NCBI GenBank assembly: GCA_010029945.1
Contig: RGQW01000005.1
Coordinates: 1 to 25,288 of the forward strand
Direction of reading: 5' to 3'
Length of the DNA stretch: 25,288 nucleotides
Origin: Actinomycetota bacterium
Lineage (GTDB): Bacteria; Actinomycetota; Actinomycetes; S36-B12
Under the pieces are notes generated by a model that saw nothing but the letters and a program-made list of their open reading frames with translations, did no database searches and was not told where the DNA came from. Made by a program: the position numbers and the translations under genes. Positions 1-8,027 of this stretch are shown here, piece after piece. Every line of letters starts with the position of its first letter. Position 1 is the first letter of the stretch.

Positions 1-431
1 TCGAGGTTCGGCGCGCATGGCCTCAAGATGTCGTGATCGCTGTGACCGAACGGTCTCCAGTGGCCGTGGTCATGCAAGGTGAGGAGCGTCGGGGTGTCGA
101 TGCTGAGGGGAACATCTTCGATCCCCCCGGAGGGTTGTGGCTCACCGATCCGATCATCCGTGGTGACGAAAGTGCCATTGCGGAGGCAGTGAAGGTCGCG
201 TCGTCCCTTCCCGCGGATCTGGAAAAGCGGGTCCGGGTGATCCAGGCGGTGAGCGTCGACGACATTCGTTTGGAACTCGGGAACAAGTCGATCGTGCGCT
301 GGGGGAATGCTCAGGAAGCGGAGTTCAAGGCGGAGGTTCTGCGCTCGTTGTTGCCGCGCCGCGCCCAGGCGTACGACGTCAGCGCGCCATCGCTACCGGC
401 CACTTTTGGCGAAAAGGGCCCCAAGAAATAA
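1..431 (+). CDS. ftsQ: Cell division protein FtsQ, C-terminal part (5' end outside window)
   Basis: The reading frame is open from the first full codon at position 3 to TAA at 429-431 and has no start in the window, so it is the 3' end of a gene. The encoded 142 residues begin VRRAWPQDVVIAVTERSPVAVV, abridged here to its core: a 'WP..V.I.V.ER.PVAVV' motif characteristic of the FtsQ/DivIB beta domain, followed by D-P-P-G-G-LWLTDP and an extracytoplasmic beta-rich region. FtsQ is a single-pass membrane protein that recruits FtsB/FtsL to the divisome. The POTRA domain and membrane helix would lie upstream. It sits directly ahead of ftsZ, as in most actinobacterial dcw clusters, which supports the call. 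The tail (about 20 residues, ending in lysines) is divergent. Confidence 0.88.
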   Translation, partial: EVRRAWPQDVVIAVTERSPVAVVMQGEERRGVDAEGNIFDPPGGLWLTDPIIRGDESAIAEAVKVASSLPADLEKRVRVIQAVSVDDIRLELGNKSIVRWGNAQEAEFKAEVLRSLLPRRAQAYDVSAPSLPATFGEKGPKK

Positions 432-459
432 AAAAAATCAAAAGTTTCTGCTTTTCGTC

Positions 460-489
460 TTGCGTCGAAGGTGTTGCACCCCCTACTCT
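460..489 (+). promoter_or_regulatory. Candidate ftsZ promoter in the ftsQ-ftsZ gap
   Basis: TTGCGT at 460-465 and TACTCT at 484-489 are spaced 18 bp, a plausible -35/-10 pair that would start transcription near 496 and give a leader of about 110 nt before ftsZ. The gap 432-606 also holds an unusually A/T-rich patch at 428-456 and a small hairpin (GGTG-TTG-CACC, 470-480) that overlaps the spacer. ftsZ promoters inside or just after ftsQ are known in actinobacteria; the exact assignment here is inference. Confidence 0.3.
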
Positions 490-606
490 CCCGCCGGCTC
501 AGGGCCAGACGATGTTTCAGCCTGAAGTAAAGGTTGAGACTTCGGCCTCGAGCCGCACGAGTCGATGCGCCCCCTCGCGTCGACGTGGAGGAAAGGACGA
601 GCAGCA

Positions 607-1689
607 GTGGCGGCTCCTCAGAACTACTTGGCAGTAATCAAAGTCGTCGGTATCGGCGGCGGTGGCGTGAATGCGGTCAACCGCATGATCGAGGTCGGCT
701 TGAAGGGCGTGGAGTTCATCGCCATCAACACCGACGCACAGGCGCTCTTGATGAGCGACGCCGACGTCAAGCTCGACATCGGCCGGGAGTTGACGCGAGG
801 CCTCGGAGCCGGCGCGAACCCGGAGGTCGGGCGCAAGGCGGCGGAAGATCACATCGAAGAGATCGAGGAAGTCCTCCAGGGCGCCGACATGGTCTTTGTC
901 ACCGCGGGAGAAGGCGGTGGAACCGGCACCGGTGGAGCACCGATTGTTGCCCAGGTTGCCCGGTCTCTCGGAGCGCTCACCATCGGCGTTGTCACGCGTC
1001 CGTTCGGCTTCGAAGGTCGCCGTCGGCAAGTGCAGGCCGATCAGGGCGTCGAGGATTTGCGCGCCGAGGTCGACACGCTCATCGTCATTCCGAACGACCG
1101 ACTGTTGTCCTTGGCAGATCGCGAGATCAGCGTGATCGACGCGTTCCGGCAAGCCGATCACGTTCTGCTGCAGGGCGTCTCAGGGATTACGGATCTCATC
1201 ACGACACCTGGTTTGATCAACTTGGACTTCGCCGACGTCAAGAGCGTGATGCACGCGGCCGGGTCCGCATTGATGGGCATCGGATCGGCGCGCGGAGAGG
1301 ACAGGGCAATGCAGGCCGCAGAAAAGGCCATTTCCAGCCCCCTCCTCGAAGCGGGAATCGATGGAGCCCACGGAGTGTTGTTGTCGGTATCCGGCGGTAG
1401 CGACCTGGGTCTGTTCGAGATCAACGAAGCCGCTCGACTCGTCAGTGACGCCGCTCACCCCGAGGCGAACATCATCTTCGGTGCTGTCATCGACGACACC
1501 TTGGGTGATGAGGTTCGCGTGACGGTCATCGCTGCGGGTTTCGAAGGTGGCGAGCCTCCGGTCCGCAAGGTGGCGGCTCCCGTTCGATCTACCGACGCGA
1601 CGGGAGATATCCCGGCCGTGCAACAGCCGAACGCAGCGGTATTCGCCGATTCCGACGACGACTTGGACGTTCCAGACTTCCTGAGGTAG
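607..1689 (+). CDS. ftsZ: Cell division GTPase FtsZ
   Basis: FtsZ is the tubulin-like GTPase that polymerises into the Z ring. The GTG at 607 is chosen because the protein then begins MAAPQNYLAVIKVVGIGGGG, the standard actinobacterial start, and an AAAGGA/GGAGG purine stretch lies at 587-597; an in-frame ATG at 565 would add 14 residues unlike the family. The product is 360 aa. The tubulin signature GGGTGTG is at about residues 103-109, the catalytic T7 loop NLDFAD at about 205-210, and the conserved C-terminal peptide ends DLDVPDFLR, the segment expected to contact SepF. No key residue is missing. The stop TAG at 1687-1689 is 3 nt before the next start, with that gene's GAGG ribosome site lying in the ftsZ end, so ftsZ and pgeF are probably cotranscribed. 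Confidence 0.98.
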   Translation: MAAPQNYLAVIKVVGIGGGGVNAVNRMIEVGLKGVEFIAINTDAQALLMSDADVKLDIGRELTRGLGAGANPEVGRKAAEDHIEEIEEVLQGADMVFVTAGEGGGTGTGGAPIVAQVARSLGALTIGVVTRPFGFEGRRRQVQADQGVEDLRAEVDTLIVIPNDRLLSLADREISVIDAFRQADHVLLQGVSGITDLITTPGLINLDFADVKSVMHAAGSALMGIGSARGEDRAMQAAEKAISSPLLEAGIDGAHGVLLSVSGGSDLGLFEINEAARLVSDAAHPEANIIFGAVIDDTLGDEVRVTVIAAGFEGGEPPVRKVAAPVRSTDATGDIPAVQQPNAAVFADSDDDLDVPDFLR

Positions 1690-1692
1690 CGC

Positions 1693-2589
1693 GTGGCAAC
1701 GGACGCGAGTGGCAGTAGGGCCTTCCCCGACCTACGGACACTCGCTGGCACATGGTCGTGTCCAGATCACGCGTTATCGGGTGCGTCCTGCACGTACGTG
1801 ATCTCACGTGCCGATAGTGGACGCAGCGTCGGTGACTTCGCATCGGGAAATCTCGCCGATCATGTCGGTGATGACGAAGATGCGGTGCGGACCAATCGTC
1901 GGCACTTGGCATCGGCACTGAAGGCGCAAGAGGGGCTTGCCTTCATTGCGGCGTCGCACGGCGCTGATGTGGCATGGGTGACAACCCCGGACACTTTCGC
2001 TGACGTCGATGCGCTGGTGACCGATAGGAACGACATCGGCTTGGTGGCGTTGGGTGCCGACTGCGCCATCATCGGTCTTCATGGTCATCGGCGCGACGGC
2101 TCGCCCGTGCTGGGCGTGGCACACTGCGGATGGAAAGGGCTCGTGGAAGACGTGATCGGATCGGTAGTCGCCGAGATGACCAACGCCGGGGCGGAACACA
2201 TCGGTGCGGTTCTGGGTCCTGCGATCTGTGGTGAGTGCTACCGAGTGGATGCCGAGCGGCACGATGCGGTGCGAGCGGCGGTAAGCGATCGTGTCGCGCA
2301 CGCGGCTTTGGTAATGGGTGGGCAGCAACCCGTGCATACGCAGTGGTCTCCGCAGGAGCAGAAGGACGGGGGTTTTGGCATCGACATTCGCGCCGGGAGC
2401 AAGGAGCGGCTCATTGAACTGGGTATCGCTATCGACGGCGAAGAACTCCTGCAGGGCAGGGAGTGCACGTATGAATCGGCAACATGGTTCAGCTATCGCC
2501 GTGCGATGGCACAGGCTCGCAATGGGCGTTCGGGTCGACAGGCACTGGCCGTGGTCTCTGCCACGTCGCATGATGCGGACGAATCGTGA
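1693..2589 (+). CDS. pgeF: Peptidoglycan editing factor PgeF (YfiH/DUF152, multicopper-laccase-like fold)
   Basis: PgeF-family proteins remove wrongly incorporated amino acids from UDP-MurNAc peptide precursors (known for the E. coli member YfiH); older annotations call them polyphenol oxidases. The 298-aa product shows the family signature: a conserved His at SHGADVAWV (H89), Cys at GADCAI (C124) and His at GVAHCGWKGL (H144), the usual His-Cys-His metal/catalytic set. The C-terminal CTYES...FSYRR motif is also present. GTG at 1693 has GAGG at 1683-1686. The N-terminus is about 30-40 residues longer than many homologues, and no better downstream start stands out. The stop overlaps the start of yggS in GTGA (2586-2589), indicating translational coupling. 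Its place between ftsZ and yggS is conserved in actinobacteria. Confidence 0.93.
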   Translation: MATDASGSRAFPDLRTLAGTWSCPDHALSGASCTYVISRADSGRSVGDFASGNLADHVGDDEDAVRTNRRHLASALKAQEGLAFIAASHGADVAWVTTPDTFADVDALVTDRNDIGLVALGADCAIIGLHGHRRDGSPVLGVAHCGWKGLVEDVIGSVVAEMTNAGAEHIGAVLGPAICGECYRVDAERHDAVRAAVSDRVAHAALVMGGQQPVHTQWSPQEQKDGGFGIDIRAGSKERLIELGIAIDGEELLQGRECTYESATWFSYRRAMAQARNGRSGRQALAVVSATSHDADES

Positions 2590-3308
2590 CAGCGACAAGG
2601 CGAGAGGTCCTGGCGCAGCGACTTCATGATGTTCACGAGCGCATCGAAGCTGCGCGGATCGCTGCTGGTCGACTGGACGATGACGACCAGGTTCAACTTG
2701 TCGTTGTGACGAAGACCTTCCCTGCTCGTGACGTTTCGCTCCTCGCCGAACTCGGAGTCACCGATGTCGGAGAAAACCGAGATCAGGAGGCCCGAGCCAA
2801 ACGGGCGGATGTGAGCAGCGACGACCTTCGCTGGCACATGATCGGTCGCTTACAGCGCAACAAAGTGTCGTCCGTTGCCCGATGGGCCGACGTCGTCGAA
2901 TCGATCGACCGGCACGAACTCATCGCGCCTCTTGCCGGTGCCGTAGAACGATTCGACAGAAAACCGGTGCAGGTCCTGCTGCAGGTGAGTGTGGATCCGG
3001 TTCCTGACCCAGGGCGCGGGGGAGCCGATCCCGATGACGTCGAATCCCTTGCCGAGGCCGTAGCGAGGCACGAGGTGCTGCACCTGGCGGGCGTCATGGC
3101 GGTGGCGCCCCACCCGGACACCGGCATGGATCCACGGGCGGCCTTCGATCGGTTGCACGAGATTTCGGCGCGTGTGCGAACGTCCTGGCCACATGCCCGG
3201 GAGATGTCGGCTGGCATGAGTGGCGACCTCGAAGCCGGTGTCGCCGCAGGGGCGACACAGGTGCGTATCGGGGGAGCGATACTCGGGGAACGCCCTCCGG
3301 TGCAGTAG
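2586..3308 (+). CDS. YggS/PLPBP family pyridoxal-phosphate homeostasis protein
   Basis: This is a 240-aa fold-type III PLP-binding protein without known enzyme activity; family members buffer PLP and affect amino acid pools. PLP-binding Lys is in VVTKTFPARD (K43). The VGENR...E motif, WHMIGRLQRNK and the C-terminal EMSAGMSGDLEAGVAAG...RIG phosphate-binding segment are all present, so the protein looks intact. The start is GTG 2586, overlapping the pgeF stop by 4 nt. The acidic stretch DPVPDPGRGGADPDD near residues 138-152 is a typical actinobacterial loop insertion. It lies in the usual place just ahead of sepF. The link between its biochemical role and division is not established. Confidence 0.95.
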   Translation: MTATRREVLAQRLHDVHERIEAARIAAGRLDDDDQVQLVVVTKTFPARDVSLLAELGVTDVGENRDQEARAKRADVSSDDLRWHMIGRLQRNKVSSVARWADVVESIDRHELIAPLAGAVERFDRKPVQVLLQVSVDPVPDPGRGGADPDDVESLAEAVARHEVLHLAGVMAVAPHPDTGMDPRAAFDRLHEISARVRTSWPHAREMSAGMSGDLEAGVAAGATQVRIGGAILGERPPVQ

Positions 3309-3311
3309 CGT
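3306..3311 (+). promoter_or_regulatory. Candidate -10 element for sepF
   Basis: TAGCGT at 3306-3311 overlaps the yggS stop codon (TAG, 3306-3308). It would place a transcription start near 3318 and a leader of about 66 nt ahead of sepF. There is no convincing -35. Its only support is the TANNNT pattern and the 75-bp gap, which is large for this cluster. Confidence 0.2.
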
Positions 3312-3383
3312 CAGAGAAGGAGAGATTCACGGCCGCCACAGACGCGTCCGTGAGGGCGAAAAACGACATCACGGAGGTGGGCG

Positions 3384-3950
3384 ATGGCTGGCGCAATGCG
3401 CAAGATGGCTGTGTACCTCGGGTTGGTGGAGGACGCCTCCTACGAGGACTACGACGAGTATGACGACTACGAGGAACCGGCTCGGGAGTCCCGCCGGGAT
3501 CGCAACAGCCGTCGGAGTTCCCGGGACCGCTATGAGACCGATGATGATGCCTACGAGGTACGCAGCGTGCGGCCTATCAACGAGCCTCGAGCCGTTCGGA
3601 CCATCAGGCCAGATTCCGCGGCCGATCGGGCTCCGTCGTCAGCAGCGATGGGACGCCCCGCGATGGCGGACCTGAGCCGCATCGAAGCCATCCATCCCCG
3701 CTCGTACAACGACGCGCGTCGCATTGGTGAGGAATTCCGCGACGGAGTACCCGTCATCATGAACTTGGGCGACATGGACGAGATGGATGCCAAGCGCATT
3801 ATCGATTTCGCAGCTGGCCTGGTGTACGGCCTGCACGGCACGATCGAGCGCATTACTGGCAAGGTCTTCCTGCTCTCACCGGCCAACGTTGATCTCGGGG
3901 ATCAGGCGCGGGCACAGATAGCTGAGGATGGGTTCTTCAATCAGAGTTGA
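3384..3950 (+). CDS. sepF: Cell division protein SepF
   Basis: SepF binds the FtsZ C-terminal tail and tethers Z filaments to the membrane; in actinobacteria, which lack FtsA, it is the main anchor. The 188-aa product starts MAGAMRKMAVYLGLVED, the amphipathic membrane-targeting helix typical of actinobacterial SepF. A highly acidic, tyrosine-rich linker follows at about residues 17-70 (repeated D/E/Y, then R/S-rich). The conserved SepF (DUF552) core is at about 95-180 and includes RSYNDARRIGEEFRDGVPVIMNL and GLVYGLHGTIERIT...FLLSPANV. ATG 3384 has GGAGG at 3373-3377. The gene is complete. It lies downstream of ftsZ in the conserved order. Confidence 0.97.
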   Translation: MAGAMRKMAVYLGLVEDASYEDYDEYDDYEEPARESRRDRNSRRSSRDRYETDDDAYEVRSVRPINEPRAVRTIRPDSAADRAPSSAAMGRPAMADLSRIEAIHPRSYNDARRIGEEFRDGVPVIMNLGDMDEMDAKRIIDFAAGLVYGLHGTIERITGKVFLLSPANVDLGDQARAQIAEDGFFNQS

Positions 3951-3977
3951 CGAAGCCGTTAGAGGAGTGTCGAAGCG

Positions 3978-4262
3978 GTGAGCATCTTCGGTCAGATCCT
4001 GGGCACTGTCCTGTGGCTCTATTGGCTTGTCTTGATCGCCCGACTAGTCCTGGACTTCGTCCGGATCTTCGCACGATCCTGGCAACCTCGGGGACCGCTG
4101 CTGTTGATCGCCGAATTCGTGTACTCGATCACGGATCCGCCCCTACGCGCCCTTCGACGGGTGATCCCTCCGCTGCGCCTTGGCAGCGTCTCGCTCGATT
4201 TGGCATTTCTCATTCTGATACTCGGGGTTCAGATACTCATCAATTTTGTCGTCTTGCTTTAG
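3978..4262 (+). CDS. YggT family membrane protein
   Basis: The product is 94 aa with two hydrophobic segments (about residues 5-27 and 72-92) separated by a basic loop containing the family motif SITDPPLRALRRVIPPLR. YggT proteins sit next to sepF and divIVA in most Gram-positive bacteria; their molecular role is uncertain, though links to division and osmotic tolerance have been reported. GTG 3978 is preceded by AGAGGAG at 3961-3967. No signal peptide cleavage site is evident. Length and topology are normal for the family. Confidence 0.93.
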   Translation: MSIFGQILGTVLWLYWLVLIARLVLDFVRIFARSWQPRGPLLLIAEFVYSITDPPLRALRRVIPPLRLGSVSLDLAFLILILGVQILINFVVLL

Positions 4263-4272
4263 GGTCGAGATC

Positions 4273-4734
4273 GTGACCTTGAGCGCACAGGATGTTCGTG
4301 ACGCCCGATTCGGAACAACGCGTATTCGAGCTGGGTACAACATGGCCGAGGTTGATGCGTTCCTCGACCAAGTGGAAGACACCATTGCCCACACGTCAAG
4401 CGAAGGCCAGCGACTCGGTGATGAAGTCGAGGCGCTCCGCTCTCAGGTTCAGCAGCTCCAAGGGCGCTTAGCGGCGGCCCAGCGCGAACTCCAGGAAGCT
4501 CAATCAACGCCTGTCGCCGCTCCCGATGAAGGCCACGCCACTGTTATAACTCCTACCGACGATGGTGCGTCGACGACAGAAAACGTCGTTGTCGGTGATG
4601 GTCCACCAGTAGGCCGGGAGAGTTTGGCTGCGATACGCGATCGTGTGCGAGAAATGCTCACCCGACAACTCGCCCTCGTCGACGATCTCGACATTGACGC
4701 GTCTGACGCGCCTGTGGATTCCCCGCCTTCTTAA
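4273..4734 (+). CDS. DivIVA-domain protein (short)
   Basis: The product is 153 aa. The start GTG 4273 gives MTLSAQDVRDARFGTTRIRAGYNMAEVDAFLDQVE, whose core GYNMAEVDAFLDQVE is the DivIVA N-terminal membrane-curvature-sensing domain; an in-frame ATG at 4246 would lie inside yggT and add a non-conserved stretch. A coiled coil is predicted at about residues 35-72 (EVEALRSQVQQLQGRL), then a low-complexity T/D/G-rich linker to about 112 and a second helix (AIRDRVREMLTRQLALVDDL). This locus usually carries wag31/divIVA, the polar-growth scaffold, but this protein is much shorter and lacks the KPPIGKRGY-type loop of Wag31, so it may be a divergent or accessory DivIVA-domain protein. Its stop overlaps that of the convergent ileS. 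The ribosome site is weak. Confidence 0.87.
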   Translation: MTLSAQDVRDARFGTTRIRAGYNMAEVDAFLDQVEDTIAHTSSEGQRLGDEVEALRSQVQQLQGRLAAAQRELQEAQSTPVAAPDEGHATVITPTDDGASTTENVVVGDGPPVGRESLAAIRDRVREMLTRQLALVDDLDIDASDAPVDSPPS

Positions 4735-7700
4735 GAGTTTCGGGCGATCCCGACAGACACGGGTAGATCGGTTTCCACTGTGGCGTAGTCGGCTGGCATA
4801 TCGCGGCGTTCGACGGCGGTGGCGAGAACCTCCGAGGCGATCGACGCACCATGTTCGGCGAAAGTCGTGTCTATCTCGCTGTCCTGCGAGCTCCACGTCA
4901 GCGAGATTCGATCTGAGATGTCGAATCCCAGAGACTTGCGCGTCTCTTGGATTCCTCGGATCAGTTCGCGTGCAAGGCCCGCACGCCGGAGTTCGTCGTC
5001 GATGTGAAGATCAATGGCGACCGACTCTTCTGCGTCACTGGCGACCGTCCACCCTTCGCGGGGCGACTCTGTCACGATGATGTCGTCGGCGTAGACGTCT
5101 TCACTCTTGCCATCCACCATGAGCGAAAACGAACCACTGGCACGAACGCTGTTCGCCAGGGTGGCGGGCTCGACATCGGTTATTGCCTGAGCGACAACCG
5201 GCGTGTGCTTCCCGAAGCGCTTTCCCAGTTCGCGGAAGTTCGGTTTGACCACGACGTCCACCAGCCCGGCTTCCTCCCCGAGGACCTCAACGACGCGCAC
5301 GTTGAGTTCGTCGGCAACCTCGGCGACAAGTTCGTCGGGGAGTTGGGCCCAGCCAGGTGCGGACACGAGGGCGCGTGAAAGCGGCTGCCGCGTCTTGACG
5401 CTGCTTGCGGCGCGGGCCGCTCGTCCGAGTTCGACGACTCTGCGCACGAGTGCCATGTTGTCGCGCAGGTCATCGTTGATGGTCGCGTTCTCCAGCGACG
5501 GCCACGACGCCAGGTGCACGGATATCGGTGCCTGATCGTCGGTTGCTCGGAACAGGTCTTGCCACACACGTTCGGCAATAAACGGTGTGTAGGGAGCCAG
5601 GCACAAAGTGACGGTGCGGAGAGCCTCGTGGAGAGTGGCCAGTGCGGACTCGTCTCCATCCCAGAAACGTCTGCGCGAGCGGCGTACGTACCAATTGGAG
5701 AGATCGTCGATGTAGTCGGCGAGTATCCGGCCGCCGCGTTGGGTATCGAAATTTTCCAGGGCATCGTCCACATCCCGGGCAACCCGTGCTGCTTCCGAGA
5801 GCACCCACTGGTCGATGAGGGGGCGCTCCTCGGTCGCCGGCGCTCCCGTCGATGGAGACCATTCCGCGGTTCTTGCATACAGCGATTGGAAGGAAACGGT
5901 GTTCCAGTAGGTCAGGAGTGTTCGGCGGACAACATCTGCAATCGCCGTGTGACCGACGCGACGGGCTTGCCACGGAGAGCCGGAGGCCAACATGAACCAG
6001 CGCACTGCGTCAGCGCCGTGCGTGTCCATCAGGGGGATGGGTTCGAGCACGTTCCCGAGGTGCTTACTCATCTTGCGGCCGTCTTCGTCCAAGATGTGGC
6101 CGAGGCAAACGACGTTCTTGTAGGACGATTCTCCGAAGACAAGAGTCCCGACGGCCATGAGGGAATAGAACCAACCGCGGGTTTGATCGATCGCCTCGCA
6201 AATGAAATCGGCGGGGTACTGCTGCGCGAACTCTTCTGCATTCTTGTGCGGGTAACCCAGCGCGGCGAACGGCATGGCGCCGGAGTCGTACCAGCAGTCG
6301 ATGACCTCCGGCACGCGATTCGCCGTGTTCTCGCACTCGGGACACTGAATCGCGACATCGTCGACGAACGGGCGGTGCGGATCAAGATCGTCGACGTCCT
6401 TCCCGGCACGCGACGACAGCTCCTCGAGCGATCCAATGGCGGTGAGGTGTCCCGCTTCGCATCGCCAAATAGGTAACGGCGTTCCCCAATACCTGTTGCG
6501 CGACAAGGCCCAGTCCACGTTGTTGGTGAGCCAGTCGCCGTAGCGGCCCCACTTAATGGTCGGCGGGTACCAGTTGGTCTGCTCGTTTTGCGCTAGAAGT
6601 GCTTCTTTGACGGCCGTCGTCTTGATGTACCAGGACGGCTGTGCGTAATACAGAAGCGGCGTGTGGCATCGCCAGCAGTGAGGGTAGGAGTGCTCGTAGG
6701 GGTTTCGGCGAAAGAGCAGACCCCGCTCATCGAGATCCGCTACGAGTACGTCGTCGGCGATCTTGAAGAACATTCCGCCCACCAGCGGCGTCTCGTCGAC
6801 GAAGGTCCCGTCTGGATTGATCGGGTTGACGACGGGGAGCCCGTAGCTGCGACAACTCGCGAGGTCATCTGCGCCGAAGGCTGGCGCCTGGTGAACCAGC
6901 CCTGTTCCATCGTCTGTCGTGACGTAGTCGGCAAGGATGACGTAGTGGGAGTCGGGGATGTCCACGAGGTCGAAAGGCCGCCGGTATCGGGTGTGCTCGA
7001 GGTGCGACCCAGCGAACTCCTCGACGATCTCGACGTCACTGTCGCCGAAGACGTGTGACACGAGCTCCTGTGCGACAACGAGATGTTCATTGTCCGCAGT
7101 TTTCACGACCACGTACGTGGCGTCTGGTCGAACGGCGACCGCTGTATTCGACACCAGCGTCCACGGCGTCGTCGTCCACACCAAGAGGGCAGCAGACGGG
7201 TAACGCTCCTGGAGGGGTCCGTCGTTGATGGGGAAGCGAACGTAGACCGACGGGTCGACCACCGTTTCGTAGCCTTGGGCGAGCTCGTGGTCGCTCAGCC
7301 CGGTCCCGCACCGTGGGCAGTACGGCGCGACGCGGTGGTCTTGCACGAGTAAGCCTGCGTCGAAGATCTCTTTCAACGACCACCAGACGCTTTGGATGTA
7401 GTCCCGATCCATGGTCCAGTAAGCGGAGTCGGTGTCCACCCAGAACGCCATCCGCTTGCTCATGTGAGTGAACTCGTCGACGTGGCGGAGAACGGATTCG
7501 CGACACCGTTCATTGAATTCGGCGATCCCGTAGTTCTCGATGTCCTGCTTGCCGCTGAAACCGAGTTCCCGCTCGACCGCGAGTTCGACGGGCAATCCGT
7601 GGCAGTCCCACCCTGCTTGACGGGGCACGAAGTACCCCTTCATCGTGCGATAGCGAGGAAAGATGTCCTTAAAGACACGTGCTTCCACGTGGTGGGCTCC

Positions 7701-7862
7701 GGGGGTGCCGTTGGCCGTGGGAGGACCCTCGTAGAAGGTCCACACAGGGCGCCCCTCGGCTTGCGCAAGCGAGCGCTCGAACACCGATTCTTGATCCCAC
7801 AGATCCAGAATCTGGTGTTCCATGGCCGGCAGATCGATCTGCACGGGCACGGCCTTATACAT
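4731..7862 (-). CDS. ileS: Isoleucyl-tRNA synthetase
   Basis: This class I synthetase charges tRNA-Ile. The product is 1043 aa from ATG 7862, chosen because AGGAGG lies 4 nt upstream and the protein then begins MYKAVPVQIDLPAMEHQIL like its homologues; the longer reading frame to 7943 lacks support. The adenylation motif is the HxGH variant PGAHHVEAR (GAHH at 55-58), the second signature is KMSKH (597-601), the CP1 editing domain has WTTTPWTL (229-236), and cysteine pairs at CPRC (182-185) and CPEC suggest zinc sites. The length, the GAHH variant and the overall sequence match the actinobacterial streptomycete-like form. It is the only minus-strand gene between divIVA and the DksA-like gene; in many actinobacteria I recall ileS lying here in the plus orientation, so a local inversion is plausible. 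The gene is complete. Confidence 0.97.
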   Translation of the reverse strand: MYKAVPVQIDLPAMEHQILDLWDQESVFERSLAQAEGRPVWTFYEGPPTANGTPGAHHVEARVFKDIFPRYRTMKGYFVPRQAGWDCHGLPVELAVERELGFSGKQDIENYGIAEFNERCRESVLRHVDEFTHMSKRMAFWVDTDSAYWTMDRDYIQSVWWSLKEIFDAGLLVQDHRVAPYCPRCGTGLSDHELAQGYETVVDPSVYVRFPINDGPLQERYPSAALLVWTTTPWTLVSNTAVAVRPDATYVVVKTADNEHLVVAQELVSHVFGDSDVEIVEEFAGSHLEHTRYRRPFDLVDIPDSHYVILADYVTTDDGTGLVHQAPAFGADDLASCRSYGLPVVNPINPDGTFVDETPLVGGMFFKIADDVLVADLDERGLLFRRNPYEHSYPHCWRCHTPLLYYAQPSWYIKTTAVKEALLAQNEQTNWYPPTIKWGRYGDWLTNNVDWALSRNRYWGTPLPIWRCEAGHLTAIGSLEELSSRAGKDVDDLDPHRPFVDDVAIQCPECENTANRVPEVIDCWYDSGAMPFAALGYPHKNAEEFAQQYPADFICEAIDQTRGWFYSLMAVGTLVFGESSYKNVVCLGHILDEDGRKMSKHLGNVLEPIPLMDTHGADAVRWFMLASGSPWQARRVGHTAIADVVRRTLLTYWNTVSFQSLYARTAEWSPSTGAPATEERPLIDQWVLSEAARVARDVDDALENFDTQRGGRILADYIDDLSNWYVRRSRRRFWDGDESALATLHEALRTVTLCLAPYTPFIAERVWQDLFRATDDQAPISVHLASWPSLENATINDDLRDNMALVRRVVELGRAARAASSVKTRQPLSRALVSAPGWAQLPDELVAEVADELNVRVVEVLGEEAGLVDVVVKPNFRELGKRFGKHTPVVAQAITDVEPATLANSVRASGSFSLMVDGKSEDVYADDIIVTESPREGWTVASDAEESVAIDLHIDDELRRAGLARELIRGIQETRKSLGFDISDRISLTWSSQDSEIDTTFAEHGASIASEVLATAVERRDMPADYATVETDLPVSVGIARNS

Positions 7863-7868
7863 GGCGCC

Positions 7869-7888
7869 TCCTGTCCGAACGGGCAGGA
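7869..7888 (-). promoter_or_regulatory. Inverted repeat covering the ileS ribosome binding site
   Basis: On the minus strand TCCTG ... CAGGA (5-bp arms), then a C/A mismatch and an inner CC/GG pair around a GTTC loop, form a small hairpin whose 3' arm contains AGGA of the AGGAGG ribosome site (7872 to 7867). It could mask the site if the transcript begins upstream of 7888. The stem is short, so this is only a possibility. Confidence 0.3.
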
Positions 7889-7890
7889 TA
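7885..7890 (-). promoter_or_regulatory. Candidate ileS -10 element
   Basis: Read on the minus strand, TATCCT (7890 to 7885) is the best -10 match in the divergent region. It would start transcription near 7878 and leave a short leader holding only the ribosome site. No good -35 lies 16-18 bp upstream. Alternatively transcription starts further upstream and the leader folds (see the hairpin at 7869-7888). Confidence 0.3.
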
Positions 7891-7937
7891 GTCGTGTCGG
7901 TCGGCGTGCCGGTGACCCGTGACCGTGAAACCACCCC

Positions 7938-7943
7938 TACCAT
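7938..7943 (+). promoter_or_regulatory. Candidate -10 element for the DksA/TraR-like gene
   Basis: TACCAT at 7938-7943 fits TANNNT and would start transcription near 7950, with a leader of about 78 nt to the ATG at 8028. No clear -35 is seen. The divergent region 7863-8027 (165 bp) must hold promoters for both ileS and this gene. Confidence 0.25.
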
Positions 7944-8027
7944 TCCTGCACGCAGCAGCGCGTCGGCCTGAGGGAGACGTCCTCGCGGGTGCGGGCGGGC
8001 AGCGGAACGGCAACTGAGGAGATCACG

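Noticed and set aside
428..456. A/T-rich patch after ftsQ as a rho-independent terminator
   Set aside because: The stem AAAAG/CTTTT is short and weak, without a GC-rich stem followed by a T-run, and ftsQ-ftsZ are usually cotranscribed.
5514..6476. 320-codon plus-strand frame opposite ileS
   Set aside because: Antisense shadow of a well-conserved synthetase; the encoded sequence is low in hydrophobic order and matches no family.
7863..7943. 27-residue N-terminal extension of IleS to 7943
   Set aside because: ATG 7862 has AGGAGG at proper distance and gives the usual IleS N-terminus.
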